From the NCBI GenBank assembly GCA_031257115.1, contig JAIRPF010000155.1:1-39430 (forward strand): a stretch of DNA of 39,430 nucleotides, read 5' to 3'. This DNA comes from Accumulibacter sp. (GTDB taxonomy: Bacteria; Pseudomonadota; Gammaproteobacteria; Burkholderiales; Rhodocyclaceae). Made by a program: the position numbers and the translations under genes. Shown in pieces: positions 1-6,914 of the stretch. The notes beneath the pieces are model-generated. The model saw only the letters and a program-made list of their open reading frames with translations. It was not told the DNA's origin and did not search any database. Numbering within the stretch: position 1 is the first letter of the stretch; each line of letters opens with the position of its first letter.

Positions 1-33
1 GGGTTTGCACCCCTCCCAAGTAGCCACGGTCGA

Positions 34-86
34 AACCCCGGCCTTCCAGGCCGGGGTTCCAGCCTTCGCACCGCCCTAAAGGGCGG
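34..86. repeat. Pair of strong hairpins at the window start
   Basis: Two perfect inverted repeats lie close together. AACCCCGGCC and GGCCGGGGTT (34-43 and 49-58) enclose a 5-base loop. CCGCCCT and AGGGCGG (71-77 and 80-86) enclose 2 bases and are followed by GGTTT. They could be a terminator or the structured right end of an element lying upstream of the window, such as the end of an IS200/IS605-type element. Only the hairpins themselves are seen; the source is not. Confidence 0.5.
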
Positions 87-126
87 GGTTTCAAACCGGA
101 GTCAGTTTTACGATGAAGAAGCGTTA

Positions 127-293
127 ACCACGGCGAACACGACGGGCACGACGAAAAACAAGGAAAGCCCCGTCATTCCCGCGAACGCGGGAATCCAGGA
201 ACGTACCTTCCGGCGCAACACGCCACAAGCCAAGCCTCCCTCCTGAGGGAGGTGGCTCGCGCGAAAAACGCGAGACGGAAGGAGTCGCGGCGG
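127..293 (+). repeat. Composite repeat C-A-B, copy 1
   Basis: A C-type run (127-165, accacggcgaacacgacg and similar triplets) is followed by an A-type palindrome (171-198, core TTCCCGCGAACGCGGGAA) and a B-type block (about 231-292) with CCTCCCTC...GAGGGAGG and a tail ending ggaaggagtcg. The same three modules recur in the same order at 15.6 and 36.4 kb, and reversed at 2.6, 27.1 and 36.8 kb. No gene is seen between 1 and 571 apart from unplaceable short reading frames. Confidence 0.75.
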
Positions 294-354
294 TGGTTTT
301 CCGTGACGCCGCGCGGCTAACGCCGCGTTGGGGCTGGGCGGGTGAAACGCTCCC

Positions 355-388
355 GCCGCCTCCCCCGGCGTCAGCCGGGGGAGGCGGC
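355..388. repeat. Perfect 15-bp stem hairpin
   Basis: GCCGCCTCCCCCGGC (355-369) and its exact complement GCCGGGGGAGGCGGC (374-388) are separated by GTCA. This is one of the most stable potential cruciform or hairpin structures in the window. It is not followed by a T tract in either direction, so it is not an obvious intrinsic terminator. Confidence 0.8.
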
Positions 389-507
389 GCTCAAAAAGCG
401 TGGCCCCGGAGGGGCGTTACGTCGTGCGGCATGAACACATGGACGATTTTCGCCAGAGCCTCGACCGTAGGCTCATGGCTGCCCGCAAGGCCATCGGGCC
501 GTCATGT

Positions 508-570
508 CGAAATGTTGGGGTTCGTTTTCCTCATCCCAAACTATGCGAGTTATGTGCGCTTCTACAAATA
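508..570 (+). repeat. D-type repeat at the 3' end of the exported-protein gene
   Basis: The hairpin TTGGGGTTCG...CATCCCAA is followed by a stretch ending gcttctacaaa. The minus-strand gene 572-1264 stops exactly where this repeat begins. A closely similar sequence (32634-32690) forms the 3' end of the AT-richer gene at 32.7-34.8 kb, and a third copy is at 35057-35105. Confidence 0.6.
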
Positions 571-571
571 A

Positions 572-1264
572 TCAGAGATTTCCCCGCTGCTTGGCAGTTT
601 CTTGTTGCTTTTTGTCAAGACTTTCCACCAATCTGCTTGCCGACATGATCCTAACGCTCCCTTCGTCGACTGTATTAACTCTCAATTGTATAAAAATTGT
701 GGTGCCTTGTATATCTACCCAAGTGAACTCCCCTTGCTCAAATTCCCCACCAACTTTGTTGGCCACTTTGCTGAATTTCGCCTTTGGTTTTCCATATTTA
801 TCGGTCAGCAAAACTGCTAGCTCACTCAACTTTTCCGGACTTGCTCTCATTTCGAATGAGACTAATGCCCCGTCTTCGCGAAATTCGATAAACGCATTAC
901 ATCGTAGTATATGGCTAATAAATCGTTCATCAATATTGCGTGGGACGCTCTCTCTGAGAGTACGCTCCAAAGATCCTGCGCTGCATTCATCGTTATCTAC
1001 ATCAAGATTCCCAAACTTGAAATAGATTGCTTGCCCGCTACATTCTTTTCCTTTTGGGAAGAAGCTCCAATTTTTCACGCCCTGCGCATAATCTTGTCTG
1101 CATAATTTAATCACATCGTCTTTTACTCCTGGCTTATCAAAAGGAATGCCCCTGAGCGTGATAATCTCCTTGGTACGGCCAGTCTCTGCCGCCATAAGGG
1201 CGCTGGCTCCAAAGACAGTCATGAGTATGACACCTATCGTCAAAAATACTTTTTGACTATTCAT
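572..1264 (-). CDS. Exported protein of unknown function
   Basis: A 230-residue protein I do not recognise. The chosen ATG (1264) has GGAG about 8 bases upstream and is followed by a clear Sec signal peptide: MNSQK, a hydrophobic stretch, then a likely cleavage in the ASALMAAETG region. The reading frame extends 65 codons further upstream, but that part overlaps a decayed transposase scar and is not protein-like. The mature part has four cysteines (IKLC, KEC, DEC, LRC), which could form two disulfides in the periplasm, and a charged, Lys/Gln-rich C-terminus. The gene is visibly AT-richer than its surroundings and ends at a D-type repeat, so it was probably acquired horizontally. Signal peptide: confident. 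Function: unknown. Confidence 0.75.
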   Translation of the reverse strand: MNSQKVFLTIGVILMTVFGASALMAAETGRTKEIITLRGIPFDKPGVKDDVIKLCRQDYAQGVKNWSFFPKGKECSGQAIYFKFGNLDVDNDECSAGSLERTLRESVPRNIDERFISHILRCNAFIEFREDGALVSFEMRASPEKLSELAVLLTDKYGKPKAKFSKVANKVGGEFEQGEFTWVDIQGTTIFIQLRVNTVDEGSVRIMSASRLVESLDKKQQETAKQRGNL

Positions 1265-1289
1265 TGCATGCTCCAAAAAATAAAGGGAC

Positions 1290-1497
1290 TGTTCTGGGCA
1301 AGAGGTCGATTTTTCCGTTTTTATCCATGATTTCAACTGGTCAAGCGAGCCATGATGGCTACCGCCGCTAAATTGCCGCTTGCATTCTTTGGGAAACAGA
1401 TAAAAGAGCTGTCTAGGATAATGTTGAACCGGCGCAGATGCCGCTTGGCCGAAATCCAAAAGTCCTCAATGCCGTTGATGGGGTCGCGTTCGTTAGC
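1290..1497 (-). pseudogene. Remnant of an IS1595-family transposase C-terminus
   Basis: Reading the minus strand, one frame gives ERDPINGIEDFWISAKRH followed by LRRFN. A second frame then gives FYLFPKECKRQFSG and LDQLKSWIK. Joined across a frameshift, this matches the end of IS1595/ISXO2-type transposases (ING-IE-FW--AKR...FN...FYL-LKECE-RFN), recognised from memory of the family. No start, terminal repeat or N-terminal half is present here. It lies immediately upstream of the exported-protein gene and may mark how that gene arrived. Confidence 0.55.
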
Positions 1498-1513
1498 AAA
1501 TTAAGTTTCAGAC

Positions 1514-1726
1514 TCAAGCCGGATTACCGGGCGGTATACCACGTTTTTTAAGATTAAAACTTGGACTGGTCGTACTGTTCCAATTTTCCATCAGTTTTCC
1601 ACATACCTCACACGAAAATGAACCGCACTCCCTAGCTGGAGATCGAAAGTAGGTAACGGTATATACAGAGCCGCAAATTTCGCAAGAAACATCCTTTTCT
1701 TTTGTGCTCGACCATGTCTTGATCAT
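1514..1726 (-). CDS. Small zinc-ribbon protein
   Basis: A 70-residue protein. Its ATG at 1726 has an excellent Shine-Dalgarno (AAGGAGATATCC directly before it), so I prefer this start to the one 31 codons upstream. Two CxxC knuckles (CEIC near residues 15-18, CEVC near residues 40-43) suggest one zinc ion bound as a ribbon. The pattern Y-VTY then C-VCG-L--WN is shared with small zinc-ribbon proteins often found in prophages and genomic islands. This is recalled family knowledge, and the function is unknown. A good sigma-70 promoter lies upstream at 1791-1819. The gene shares the AT-rich character of the neighbouring exported-protein gene and is read in the same direction. Confidence 0.75.
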   Translation of the reverse strand: MIKTWSSTKEKDVSCEICGSVYTVTYFRSPARECGSFSCEVCGKLMENWNSTTSPSFNLKKRGIPPGNPA

Positions 1727-1790
1727 GGATATCTCCTTATCGGAACCGCCTATGGTTTGGGGAAATCTATACAGCAAAATAGCAACAAGT

Positions 1791-1819
1791 AGTTTAAATA
1801 AAAACAACAGACTTGTCAA
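1791..1819 (-). promoter_or_regulatory. Sigma-70-type promoter for the zinc-ribbon gene
   Basis: On the minus strand a perfect -35 TTGACA (1814-1819) is followed after exactly 17 bases by TAAACT (1791-1796), a 4/6 match to the -10 box. It points at the zinc-ribbon gene starting at 1726 and leaves a 5' UTR of about 55-60 bases. The surrounding AT-rich sequence is typical of a strong core promoter. Confidence 0.6.
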
Positions 1820-1851
1820 TCCACCGCGCTGGAAAAATTAACTTCCAGTTC

Positions 1852-2241
1852 ATGGACGAGAAAGCGGCTTTCAGCGAACGGCTCCGGCGGGCGATGGAAG
1901 ACGCCGGATATCAGCCGCGCCCGGTCGTGCTGGAACGCGAGTTCAACACCCGCTATTGGGGAGCGCCCGTTACCGTGCAGGGCGTGCGCCGCTGGCTCAA
2001 GGGCGAGTCGATTCCGTCACAGGACAAATTGCAGGTGCTGGCGGAGTGGTTGCAGACGGAGCTGCACGTCCTGCGCTACGGCGAGCAGCCGAAATATCCG
2101 CCAAACCTGCGCCGGAAGCGTTGGGAAGCCGCCATTTCCGGCTCCGAACGCGAGGTGCTGGAAGCCTTCATGGACTTGCCCGCCGAGGAGCGCAAGGCGC
2201 TGCGGACGGTGATTCTGGCGCTGGCGAAAAGGAAGGGTTAG
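1852..2241 (+). CDS. Helix-turn-helix regulator-like protein
   Basis: A 129-residue cytoplasmic protein. Residues 6-75 look like an XRE/lambda-repressor-type helix-turn-helix: SERLRRAMEDAGYQ, then a helix ending VTVQGVRRWLKGESIPSQDKL, which carries the usual recognition-helix spacing, then an LAEWL helix. The C-terminal 40 residues are helical and charged (LPAEERKALRTVILALAK) and may dimerise. The ATG at 1852 fits the domain start but has no strong Shine-Dalgarno. A TTG at 1813 in the same frame is an alternative. The gene is divergent from the zinc-ribbon gene, with about 125 bases between starts, so it could regulate that promoter; this is inference. Composition is GC-rich like the chromosome. 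Confidence 0.75.
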   Translation: MDEKAAFSERLRRAMEDAGYQPRPVVLEREFNTRYWGAPVTVQGVRRWLKGESIPSQDKLQVLAEWLQTELHVLRYGEQPKYPPNLRRKRWEAAISGSEREVLEAFMDLPAEERKALRTVILALAKRKG

Positions 2242-2749
2242 CGCGTTTTCCGCGCAAGGCGCGCTGGACGAGCCTCCCCATCAAAGGAAGGCGGCCCGCG
2301 CGGCAGCGTGTTTTTGAATCAACCGCCCGCGAATTCCAGTCATTCGCTTGCAAATTCTCGTCATTCCCGCGAAAGCGGGAATCCAGTTCGTGACCTCCGG
2401 CCCGAAGGGCCGCGAATTCAAAAGATGCGGCACTGCGCGCCGAGTGTACACGCTGGATTCCCGCTTTCGCGGGAATGACGACGAGGATGGAAGCGGCGAA
2501 GGCGACGGCGAACCGGGATTCCTGTTTGTCAAAGGAATGGCGGATTCCTGCTCATCCGCGTTTGACGGTTCGACCGCCGGACTCCTTCCGTCACGCCTTC
2601 GGCGTGACGCCTCCCTCGGGAGGGAGGCTTGGCTTGCGGCGCGGCGCGTCGGAGTATGGCGCTGGATTCCCGCGTTCGCGGGAATGACGAGGGCGATGGG
2701 AGCCGGTACGGGAGGCGGCCCGATACCGGAAAATGATCCGCTCTTTTCG
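2242..2749. repeat. Repeat-filled gap with A-type inverted pair and reversed B-A unit
   Basis: There is no gene here. A-type palindromes occur at 2359-2387 (one orientation) and 2452-2480 (opposite), bracketing about 65 bases. A reversed composite unit follows: B block 2575-2640 with CCTTCGGCGTGACG and CCTCCCTCGGGAGGGAGG, then an A palindrome at 2661-2690. The region separates the HTH gene from the 3' end of the TRAP operon, and no terminator with a T tract is seen. Confidence 0.7.
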
Positions 2750-3748
2750 TCATGCCAGCGCGCGCACGGCGTCGATGGCCTCGATTCCGCCGACCCTGCC
2801 GGCGAACGCGCTCCAGAGCGGCCGCGCGCCTTTTTCCCACGCCGGCATGTCCTCGGCGGCGATGAATTCCGCGCCGCCCTTGCGGGCGATTTCCGCCGAG
2901 GCGGCTTCGTCGGCGCGCATCAGTTCGTCGAAATACGCGGCGCCTTCCACGGCGGCGGCGGCGAACGCCGCGCGTTCCACGGCGGCGAGGCGGTTCCAGA
3001 AAGCGCCGGAAAACATCACCGCGCCCGCCGCCCGGATGTGGCCGGTCAGGATCACCTTGGGAACCACTTCGTAGAGCTTGAAGCCTTCGTAGGCGGGAAT
3101 GGTCAGGTCCATGGCGTCGACCACGCCGGTCGACAGCGCGTCATGGGCCTCGGTGATGGGCAGCGTCACCGGCAGCGCGCCGTAGCTCTTCCACAGTTCC
3201 ACGTGCAGCGGGCTTTGCAGCACGCGGACGCGCTTGCCGCGCATCATGCCGGCGCGGGTCAGCGGCGTTCTGGCGAGGAGGTGGCGCGCGCCGTATCGGA
3301 TGAAGCCGGGAGCGACGAAGTTCTGCGCCGCCAGTTTTTGCCGGAGCGATTCGCCCGGCGCGCCGGAAAGCGCCCGGCCGAGATGCCCGTCGTCGCGGAA
3401 CAGGAACGGCATGTCGAAGAGCTGGGCTTCGGGAACCCAGGCCGAGAGCGCCGACAGGGTCGAAAGGCCGGCCTGGATGGCCCCCAGGCGCATCCCCTCG
3501 CCGGTTTCCCTCTCGCCGCCGAGCGCGCCGTTCGTGACGATGTTGAAGGCGAAACGCCCCGGCAGTTTTTCCTCGACGAGCGAGCGGATCTTCAGCCAGA
3601 TTTTCGTTTCCGGTTTGTCCTCGGAGAGCAGCGAGGCGCAGACCACGGGAATCGCCGCCGAGGCGCGCCCGGCGATGGCCGGGGCGGAAAGGGCGAACGC
3701 GCCGAGGCTGGCGGATTTGAGAAAGGAACGTCGGGAAAGGGCGGACAT
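2750..3748 (-). CDS. dctP: TRAP transporter solute-binding protein, Tat-exported (DctP family)
   Basis: A periplasmic substrate-binding subunit of a tripartite ATP-independent (TRAP) importer, 332 residues. The start at 3748 has AGGAG 8 bases upstream and places SRRSFLK at residues 5-11. This is a twin-arginine signal, followed by a hydrophobic stretch and an ASA cleavage site; Tat export implies folding before secretion. DctP-family features are seen: the GALGGERETGEGMRLGAI region, MPFLFRD, and RGKRVRV near the domain junction. In characterised DctP/SiaP proteins an Arg in this last position binds the ligand carboxylate. The gene follows the fused membrane subunit after 135 bases of C-type repeat. 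Because the operon begins with a TPP riboswitch, the ligand is probably a thiamine-related or precursor compound. This is inference; the ligand cannot be read from sequence. Confidence 0.9.
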   Translation of the reverse strand: MSALSRRSFLKSASLGAFALSAPAIAGRASAAIPVVCASLLSEDKPETKIWLKIRSLVEEKLPGRFAFNIVTNGALGGERETGEGMRLGAIQAGLSTLSALSAWVPEAQLFDMPFLFRDDGHLGRALSGAPGESLRQKLAAQNFVAPGFIRYGARHLLARTPLTRAGMMRGKRVRVLQSPLHVELWKSYGALPVTLPITEAHDALSTGVVDAMDLTIPAYEGFKLYEVVPKVILTGHIRAAGAVMFSGAFWNRLAAVERAAFAAAAVEGAAYFDELMRADEAASAEIARKGGAEFIAAEDMPAWEKGARPLWSAFAGRVGGIEAIDAVRALA

Positions 3749-3774
3749 CGCGGACTCCTGTTTCGGAAAAGGGT

Positions 3775-3882
3775 TCAAAACACAACGGGCACAACGGGCA
3801 CGGCGGGCACGACAAAAAATTTTCAAAAGCAAAATCCTTGACCACGGCGAACACGGCGGGCATGGCGAAAGGCAAGAGCGTT
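3775..3882. repeat. C-type repeats between dctQM and dctP
   Basis: Two C-type runs (about 3775-3815 and 3838-3878, with acgggcacggcgggcacga and accacggcgaacacgg) fill the gap between the two TRAP genes. The same family occurs in ordinary intergenic DNA at seven other places in the window. Inside an operon it may alter mRNA stability or the ratio of the subunits; only the sequence is seen. Confidence 0.65.
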
Positions 3883-3883
3883 T

Positions 3884-5674
3884 TTAACCGCTTCTGGCCA
3901 GAAGCGCCGCGCCGAGCGCGAGGCAGGCCAGCGCCCCGATCAACGCCAGGAAATACGGCTTGACGGCGCGGAACAGCGCGGCGGCGGGAACGTTGCCGGC
4001 GCCGGCGGTTACCTGCGCGAGAATGCCGACGGGCGGCGTGATGCCGCCGATCATCAGGTTGACGACGAGAATGACGCCGAAATGCACCGGGTCGATTCCC
4101 GCCGCCACGGCCGCCGGCAGGAATACCGGAGCGAACAGCAGGATGCCCGCGCCGATGTCCAGCACCAGGCCGGCGAGCAGCAGGGCGGCGTTCAGGGCGA
4201 ACATGACGACGCATGGATTCGCGCCGAAATCGCGGATGGCCGCGGCCAGCGTCCGGGCGACGCCGTCGGTGGCCATGAGCGAGGCGAAGGGCGCGGCCGA
4301 GCCGATGAGCAGCAGAATGGCCGCCGTTTCGACGGCGGCGTCGCGCAACGCGCCGATGACGGCCTTCGGCGGGCGCTTTCTGGCCAGCGCGCCGGCGAGC
4401 GTGTAGAGCGCCGCCAGGGCGGCGGCCTCCGTCGGCGACACCACGCCCAGGCGGATGCCGGCGACGACGACGACGCCAAGGCCGAACGCCGGAATCGCCC
4501 GAAGACCGTACCGCCAGCGATCTCCGGCGGGGGCGCGGGGCTGGCGCGTGGAATCATCGGCCGTCAGATGAATGGCGAGCGCGAGGGCCAGGGCCATGAC
4601 GCCGCCGGCAAGGAAACCGCCGGCCAGCAAGGCGCCGATCGAAAGATTGGCCGCCGCCGCCAGAATGAGAAAGGCGATGGACGGCGGAATCACGTTGTCC
4701 AGCGTGGCGACGGCGGCGACGATGGCCGCCGCCCGCTCCGGCCGGTAGCCGCGCGCGGTCAGTTGCGGAATGAAGGTGGCGGCGCCGAAGGCGGCGTTGG
4801 CGACGGACGAGCCGGACGCGCCGGAAAACAGGACGCCGGTCAGCAGCACCGTCTGCGCCATGCCGCCGCGCCTGTGGCCGACGAGCGATCCGGCGAAACG
4901 CGCCAGATCGGCGGCGAGGCCGGAAACCGCGAGCCATTCGCCGGCGAGCAGAAAGAAGGGAATGGCCAGCAGCAGGTAGCGGCTCATTCCGGAGACGAGC
5001 GCGCCGATGACGGCGGGTTCCGGCAGCAGGCTGCCAAAAGGAAGGACGAGCACCGAGGCGGCGATGAAGGCGTGGGGCAGCGGCGTTCCCAGGACGAGGC
5101 CGAGAGCGGCGGCGAGGCCGAGGGACAGCGACGGCGGCCACGGCGTGGCGAAATCGAGAACGTGGACGGCCCGGTAAAGACCGGCGGCGGCGCAAAGCGT
5201 GATGGCAAAGGCGCGGAAACGGCGCTCGGCGACGGCCCGGAGCGCCAGCGCCGCCAGGCACAGCGCGCCGCCGGCGGCCAGCGTCAGCGGACGCGCCCGG
5301 CCGGGCAGGCCGAGGAGCGGCGAAACGCCGCCGAGCAGGGCGGCGGCTTCCAGCGCGCCGAACGACAACGCCAGGCAGGAGAGCAGCGTCATCGTTTCGG
5401 CGGCGGCCTCGCGCGGCGCGCTCCACCGCGCCGGCAGGCGAGCGCCGAACACGTCCAGGCGCATGGCCAGCGGCCCGCGCAGCGCCAGGGGCAGGCCGGC
5501 GGCCGACAGCGCCGGCAGCAACCAGTCGGCCAGTTCCTCCATGCCGGCGAGGCCGCCCGCGCCGGCGTAGCGGAACAGCGTCGCCAGGCCGATCGCCGCC
5601 AGCAGCGCGGCCAGCAACGCGCCGCAAACGAAGCCGAGGATGCCCTCGACGGCGGCCAGCAATTTTTCCGACAT
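3884..5674 (-). CDS. dctQM: TRAP transporter fused membrane subunits (DctQ-DctM)
   Basis: The inner-membrane part of the TRAP importer, 596 residues, with small and large subunits fused. Residues 1 to about 165 form the DctQ-like part, about four hydrophobic segments with FRYAGAGG and EELADWLLPAL. From about 185 on is the DctM-like part with the family's hallmark segments: FSGASGSSVANAAFGAAT, NVIPPSIAFLI and GGITPPVGILAQ. DctM drives sodium- or proton-coupled uptake of the ligand delivered by DctP. The ATG at 5674 has GAAGGG upstream and is preferred over a GTG at 5689. Its start lies 8 bases after the stop of a 55-codon ORF (5683-5850), so translation may be coupled. The predicted TPP riboswitch is about 290 bases upstream. 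Family assignment is firm; the substrate is inferred only from the riboswitch. Confidence 0.92.
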   Translation of the reverse strand: MSEKLLAAVEGILGFVCGALLAALLAAIGLATLFRYAGAGGLAGMEELADWLLPALSAAGLPLALRGPLAMRLDVFGARLPARWSAPREAAAETMTLLSCLALSFGALEAAALLGGVSPLLGLPGRARPLTLAAGGALCLAALALRAVAERRFRAFAITLCAAAGLYRAVHVLDFATPWPPSLSLGLAAALGLVLGTPLPHAFIAASVLVLPFGSLLPEPAVIGALVSGMSRYLLLAIPFFLLAGEWLAVSGLAADLARFAGSLVGHRRGGMAQTVLLTGVLFSGASGSSVANAAFGAATFIPQLTARGYRPERAAAIVAAVATLDNVIPPSIAFLILAAAANLSIGALLAGGFLAGGVMALALALAIHLTADDSTRQPRAPAGDRWRYGLRAIPAFGLGVVVVAGIRLGVVSPTEAAALAALYTLAGALARKRPPKAVIGALRDAAVETAAILLLIGSAAPFASLMATDGVARTLAAAIRDFGANPCVVMFALNAALLLAGLVLDIGAGILLFAPVFLPAAVAAGIDPVHFGVILVVNLMIGGITPPVGILAQVTAGAGNVPAAALFRAVKPYFLALIGALACLALGAALLARSG

Positions 5675-5682
5675 GACGCCCT

Positions 5683-5850
5683 TCACCACGCCGCGCGGGC
5701 CGGACGCGGAACCGGCCTCCAGGGCGAAAAGGCGGGGCTGGGTTCCATTCCCGGATTGCCCGCGCCCTTGCCGGTTCCGCCTTGCCGCGCCGGTGCGCCG
5801 TCCGTGGCCCGTCTTCGCGGCGCGAACGATCCGGAAATGGAATGAAACAT
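5683..5850 (-). CDS. Putative 55-codon ORF, possible riboswitch-controlled leader
   Basis: The ATG at 5850 is preceded by a near-ideal Shine-Dalgarno (AAGGAGGTCGCCGC then ATG). The 55 codons end in a TGA at 5683-5685, just 8 bases before the dctQM start. The predicted product (MFHSISGSFAPRRRATDG at its N-terminus) is basic, rich in Pro, Gly and Arg, has no membrane segment and resembles no family I know. Its Shine-Dalgarno is paired in a hairpin (5856-5884) that forms a plausible translational switch for the upstream TPP aptamer. The ORF may matter as a ribosome-loading leader for dctQM rather than for its product. An alternative is that the Shine-Dalgarno is real but the ORF is an artefact of a sequencing error. 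Confidence 0.4.
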   Translation of the reverse strand: MFHSISGSFAPRRRATDGAPARQGGTGKGAGNPGMEPSPAFSPWRPVPRPARAAW

Positions 5851-5855
5851 GCGGC

Positions 5856-5884
5856 GACCTCCTTCGATCGAGATTCAGGAGATC
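5856..5884 (-). promoter_or_regulatory. Shine-Dalgarno-sequestering hairpin (riboswitch expression platform)
   Basis: On the minus strand GATCTCCT pairs with AGGAGGTC (8 positions, one G-U) across a 13-base loop. The 3' arm contains the Shine-Dalgarno of the ATG at 5850. This arrangement, about 85 bases downstream of the aptamer, fits translational control. No T-tract terminator is seen between aptamer and gene. Confidence 0.55.
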
Positions 5885-5966
5885 CGGAATTCAGGCGGAA
5901 TGGGAGCGGTATGGGGATGGTTTGGAGGCCCGCCGCGCCCGAAGACGCGCCGCCCTTGTCGGTTCC

Positions 5967-6049
5967 CGTTCCTACGCCGGCATGATCCGGATCAGGTTCA
6001 AGGGTTCGGCACGGCCGTCTCAGCGCATCGAAGCGCACCCCTCAGAACG
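5967..6049 (-). promoter_or_regulatory. TPP riboswitch (THI element)
   Basis: The minus strand carries the conserved parts of the thiamine pyrophosphate aptamer in order. GGGGTGC (6035-6041) comes first, then GCTGAGA (6018-6024), then ACCCTTGAACCTGATCCGG. Next is ATGCCGGCGTAGGAA, ending near 5971. The closing helix P1 is formed by CGTTC (6045-6049) and GAACG (5967-5971). TPP binding normally lowers expression of thiamine synthesis and uptake genes. The first genes downstream in the same direction are the TRAP transporter genes, with no thiamine biosynthesis gene in the window. Confidence 0.93.
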
Positions 6050-6224
6050 AAGCGCCATTATGGCGCGGAAAAAACGAAAATCAACAACCGGCCGGAAAAG
6101 CGCCACGGCGCTCGCCACCGCTTGCCCGCGAATCGCCTGCCTCCCGGACGTTGTCTCGCACATTCGCCACGGTCGATCAAGCCGTCCGCCTCGCCTCTTC
6201 CACGCGCAACGCGCTGGCTGAAAG

Positions 6225-6900
6225 ATTTCCTCTTGAGGGAGGTGGTTCGCGCGGTAGCGCGTTTTTGAATCAACCGTCTGTAAATTCTCGTCATTCCCGC
6301 GAAAGCGGGAATCCAGCGCGTTCATTCCGGCGCATAGCGCCGCATCGTTTGAATTTGAATTTGCAACCCTTCGGGCTGGAGGCTACGAACTGGATTCCCG
6401 CTTTCGCGGGAATGACGACATTGGCGCTCCGCGCTCGGATACGGCGGGTCTGGATTTCCGCTTGTCAAGGAAGTGACGAGGAAATGGAATCGTCATCACC
6501 TGAATCGAAACCGCCTTGGTCCCGACTCGCGCGAAGCGCCTCGGACAAGCCTCCATTTTGAGGGAGGTGGTCTGCCGCATGGGCTACGCAATCATCCGGA
6601 TGGCGCTTGGACAAGTCTCCATTTTGAGAGAGGTGGTCCGCGAAGTTGGCGGGCGATTGATTCGGGAACGCCCTGGACAAGCCTCCCTCTTGAGGGAGGT
6701 GGTCCGCGGCGAAGCCGCAGGCCGGAAGGAGTTGGGCGGTCGAGTTCTCATACGCAAAGATCTGACGAACGAACCGGGTTTCGGCGATCAAAGGAACGAC
6801 GGCTTCTGTTCATCCATGTTTGACGATTCAACCGCGAACGCCCTTCGTCACGGCTTTGGCGCGATACATTCATCGAGAGGGATGCCTTTCTCTTGAGGAA
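6225..6900. repeat. B and A repeats with a threefold 66-bp tandem repeat
   Basis: A B block lies at about 6225-6260, and A palindromes at 6289-6318 and, inverted, 6391-6418. Three units beginning GGACAAGCCTCC or GGACAAGTCTCC start at 6543, 6609 and 6675, exactly 66 bases apart. Each continues into a GAGGGAGGTGGT-like stretch and a more variable tail. Because 66 is a multiple of three, a plus-strand frame runs through all units and encodes a repeated TSLHFEGGG-like peptide. I do not believe this is a gene. Confidence 0.7.
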
Positions 6901-6914
6901 AATGGCTCACGCGG

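Noticed and set aside
34-120. Hairpins considered as the end of an IS200/IS605 element with guide RNA
   Set aside because: No transposase or TnpB gene is visible before the window edge, so this cannot be supported.
400-520. Short protein-like frames around 400-520 on both strands
   Set aside because: Neither strand gives a recognisable family, start or ribosome site. It could be a relic but cannot be named.
2348-3841. Plus-strand frame of about 497 codons over dctP
   Set aside because: It starts inside A-type repeats and is antisense to a clear DctP gene.
4082-5845. Long plus-strand frame opposite dctQM
   Set aside because: It is a Gln/Arg/Gly-rich antisense shadow; the minus-strand product has clear TRAP membrane segments.
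6473-6823. Plus-strand frame with a threefold 22-residue peptide repeat
   Set aside because: It is a by-product of the 66-bp tandem DNA repeat. There is no ribosome site, and the same sequence type is non-coding elsewhere.
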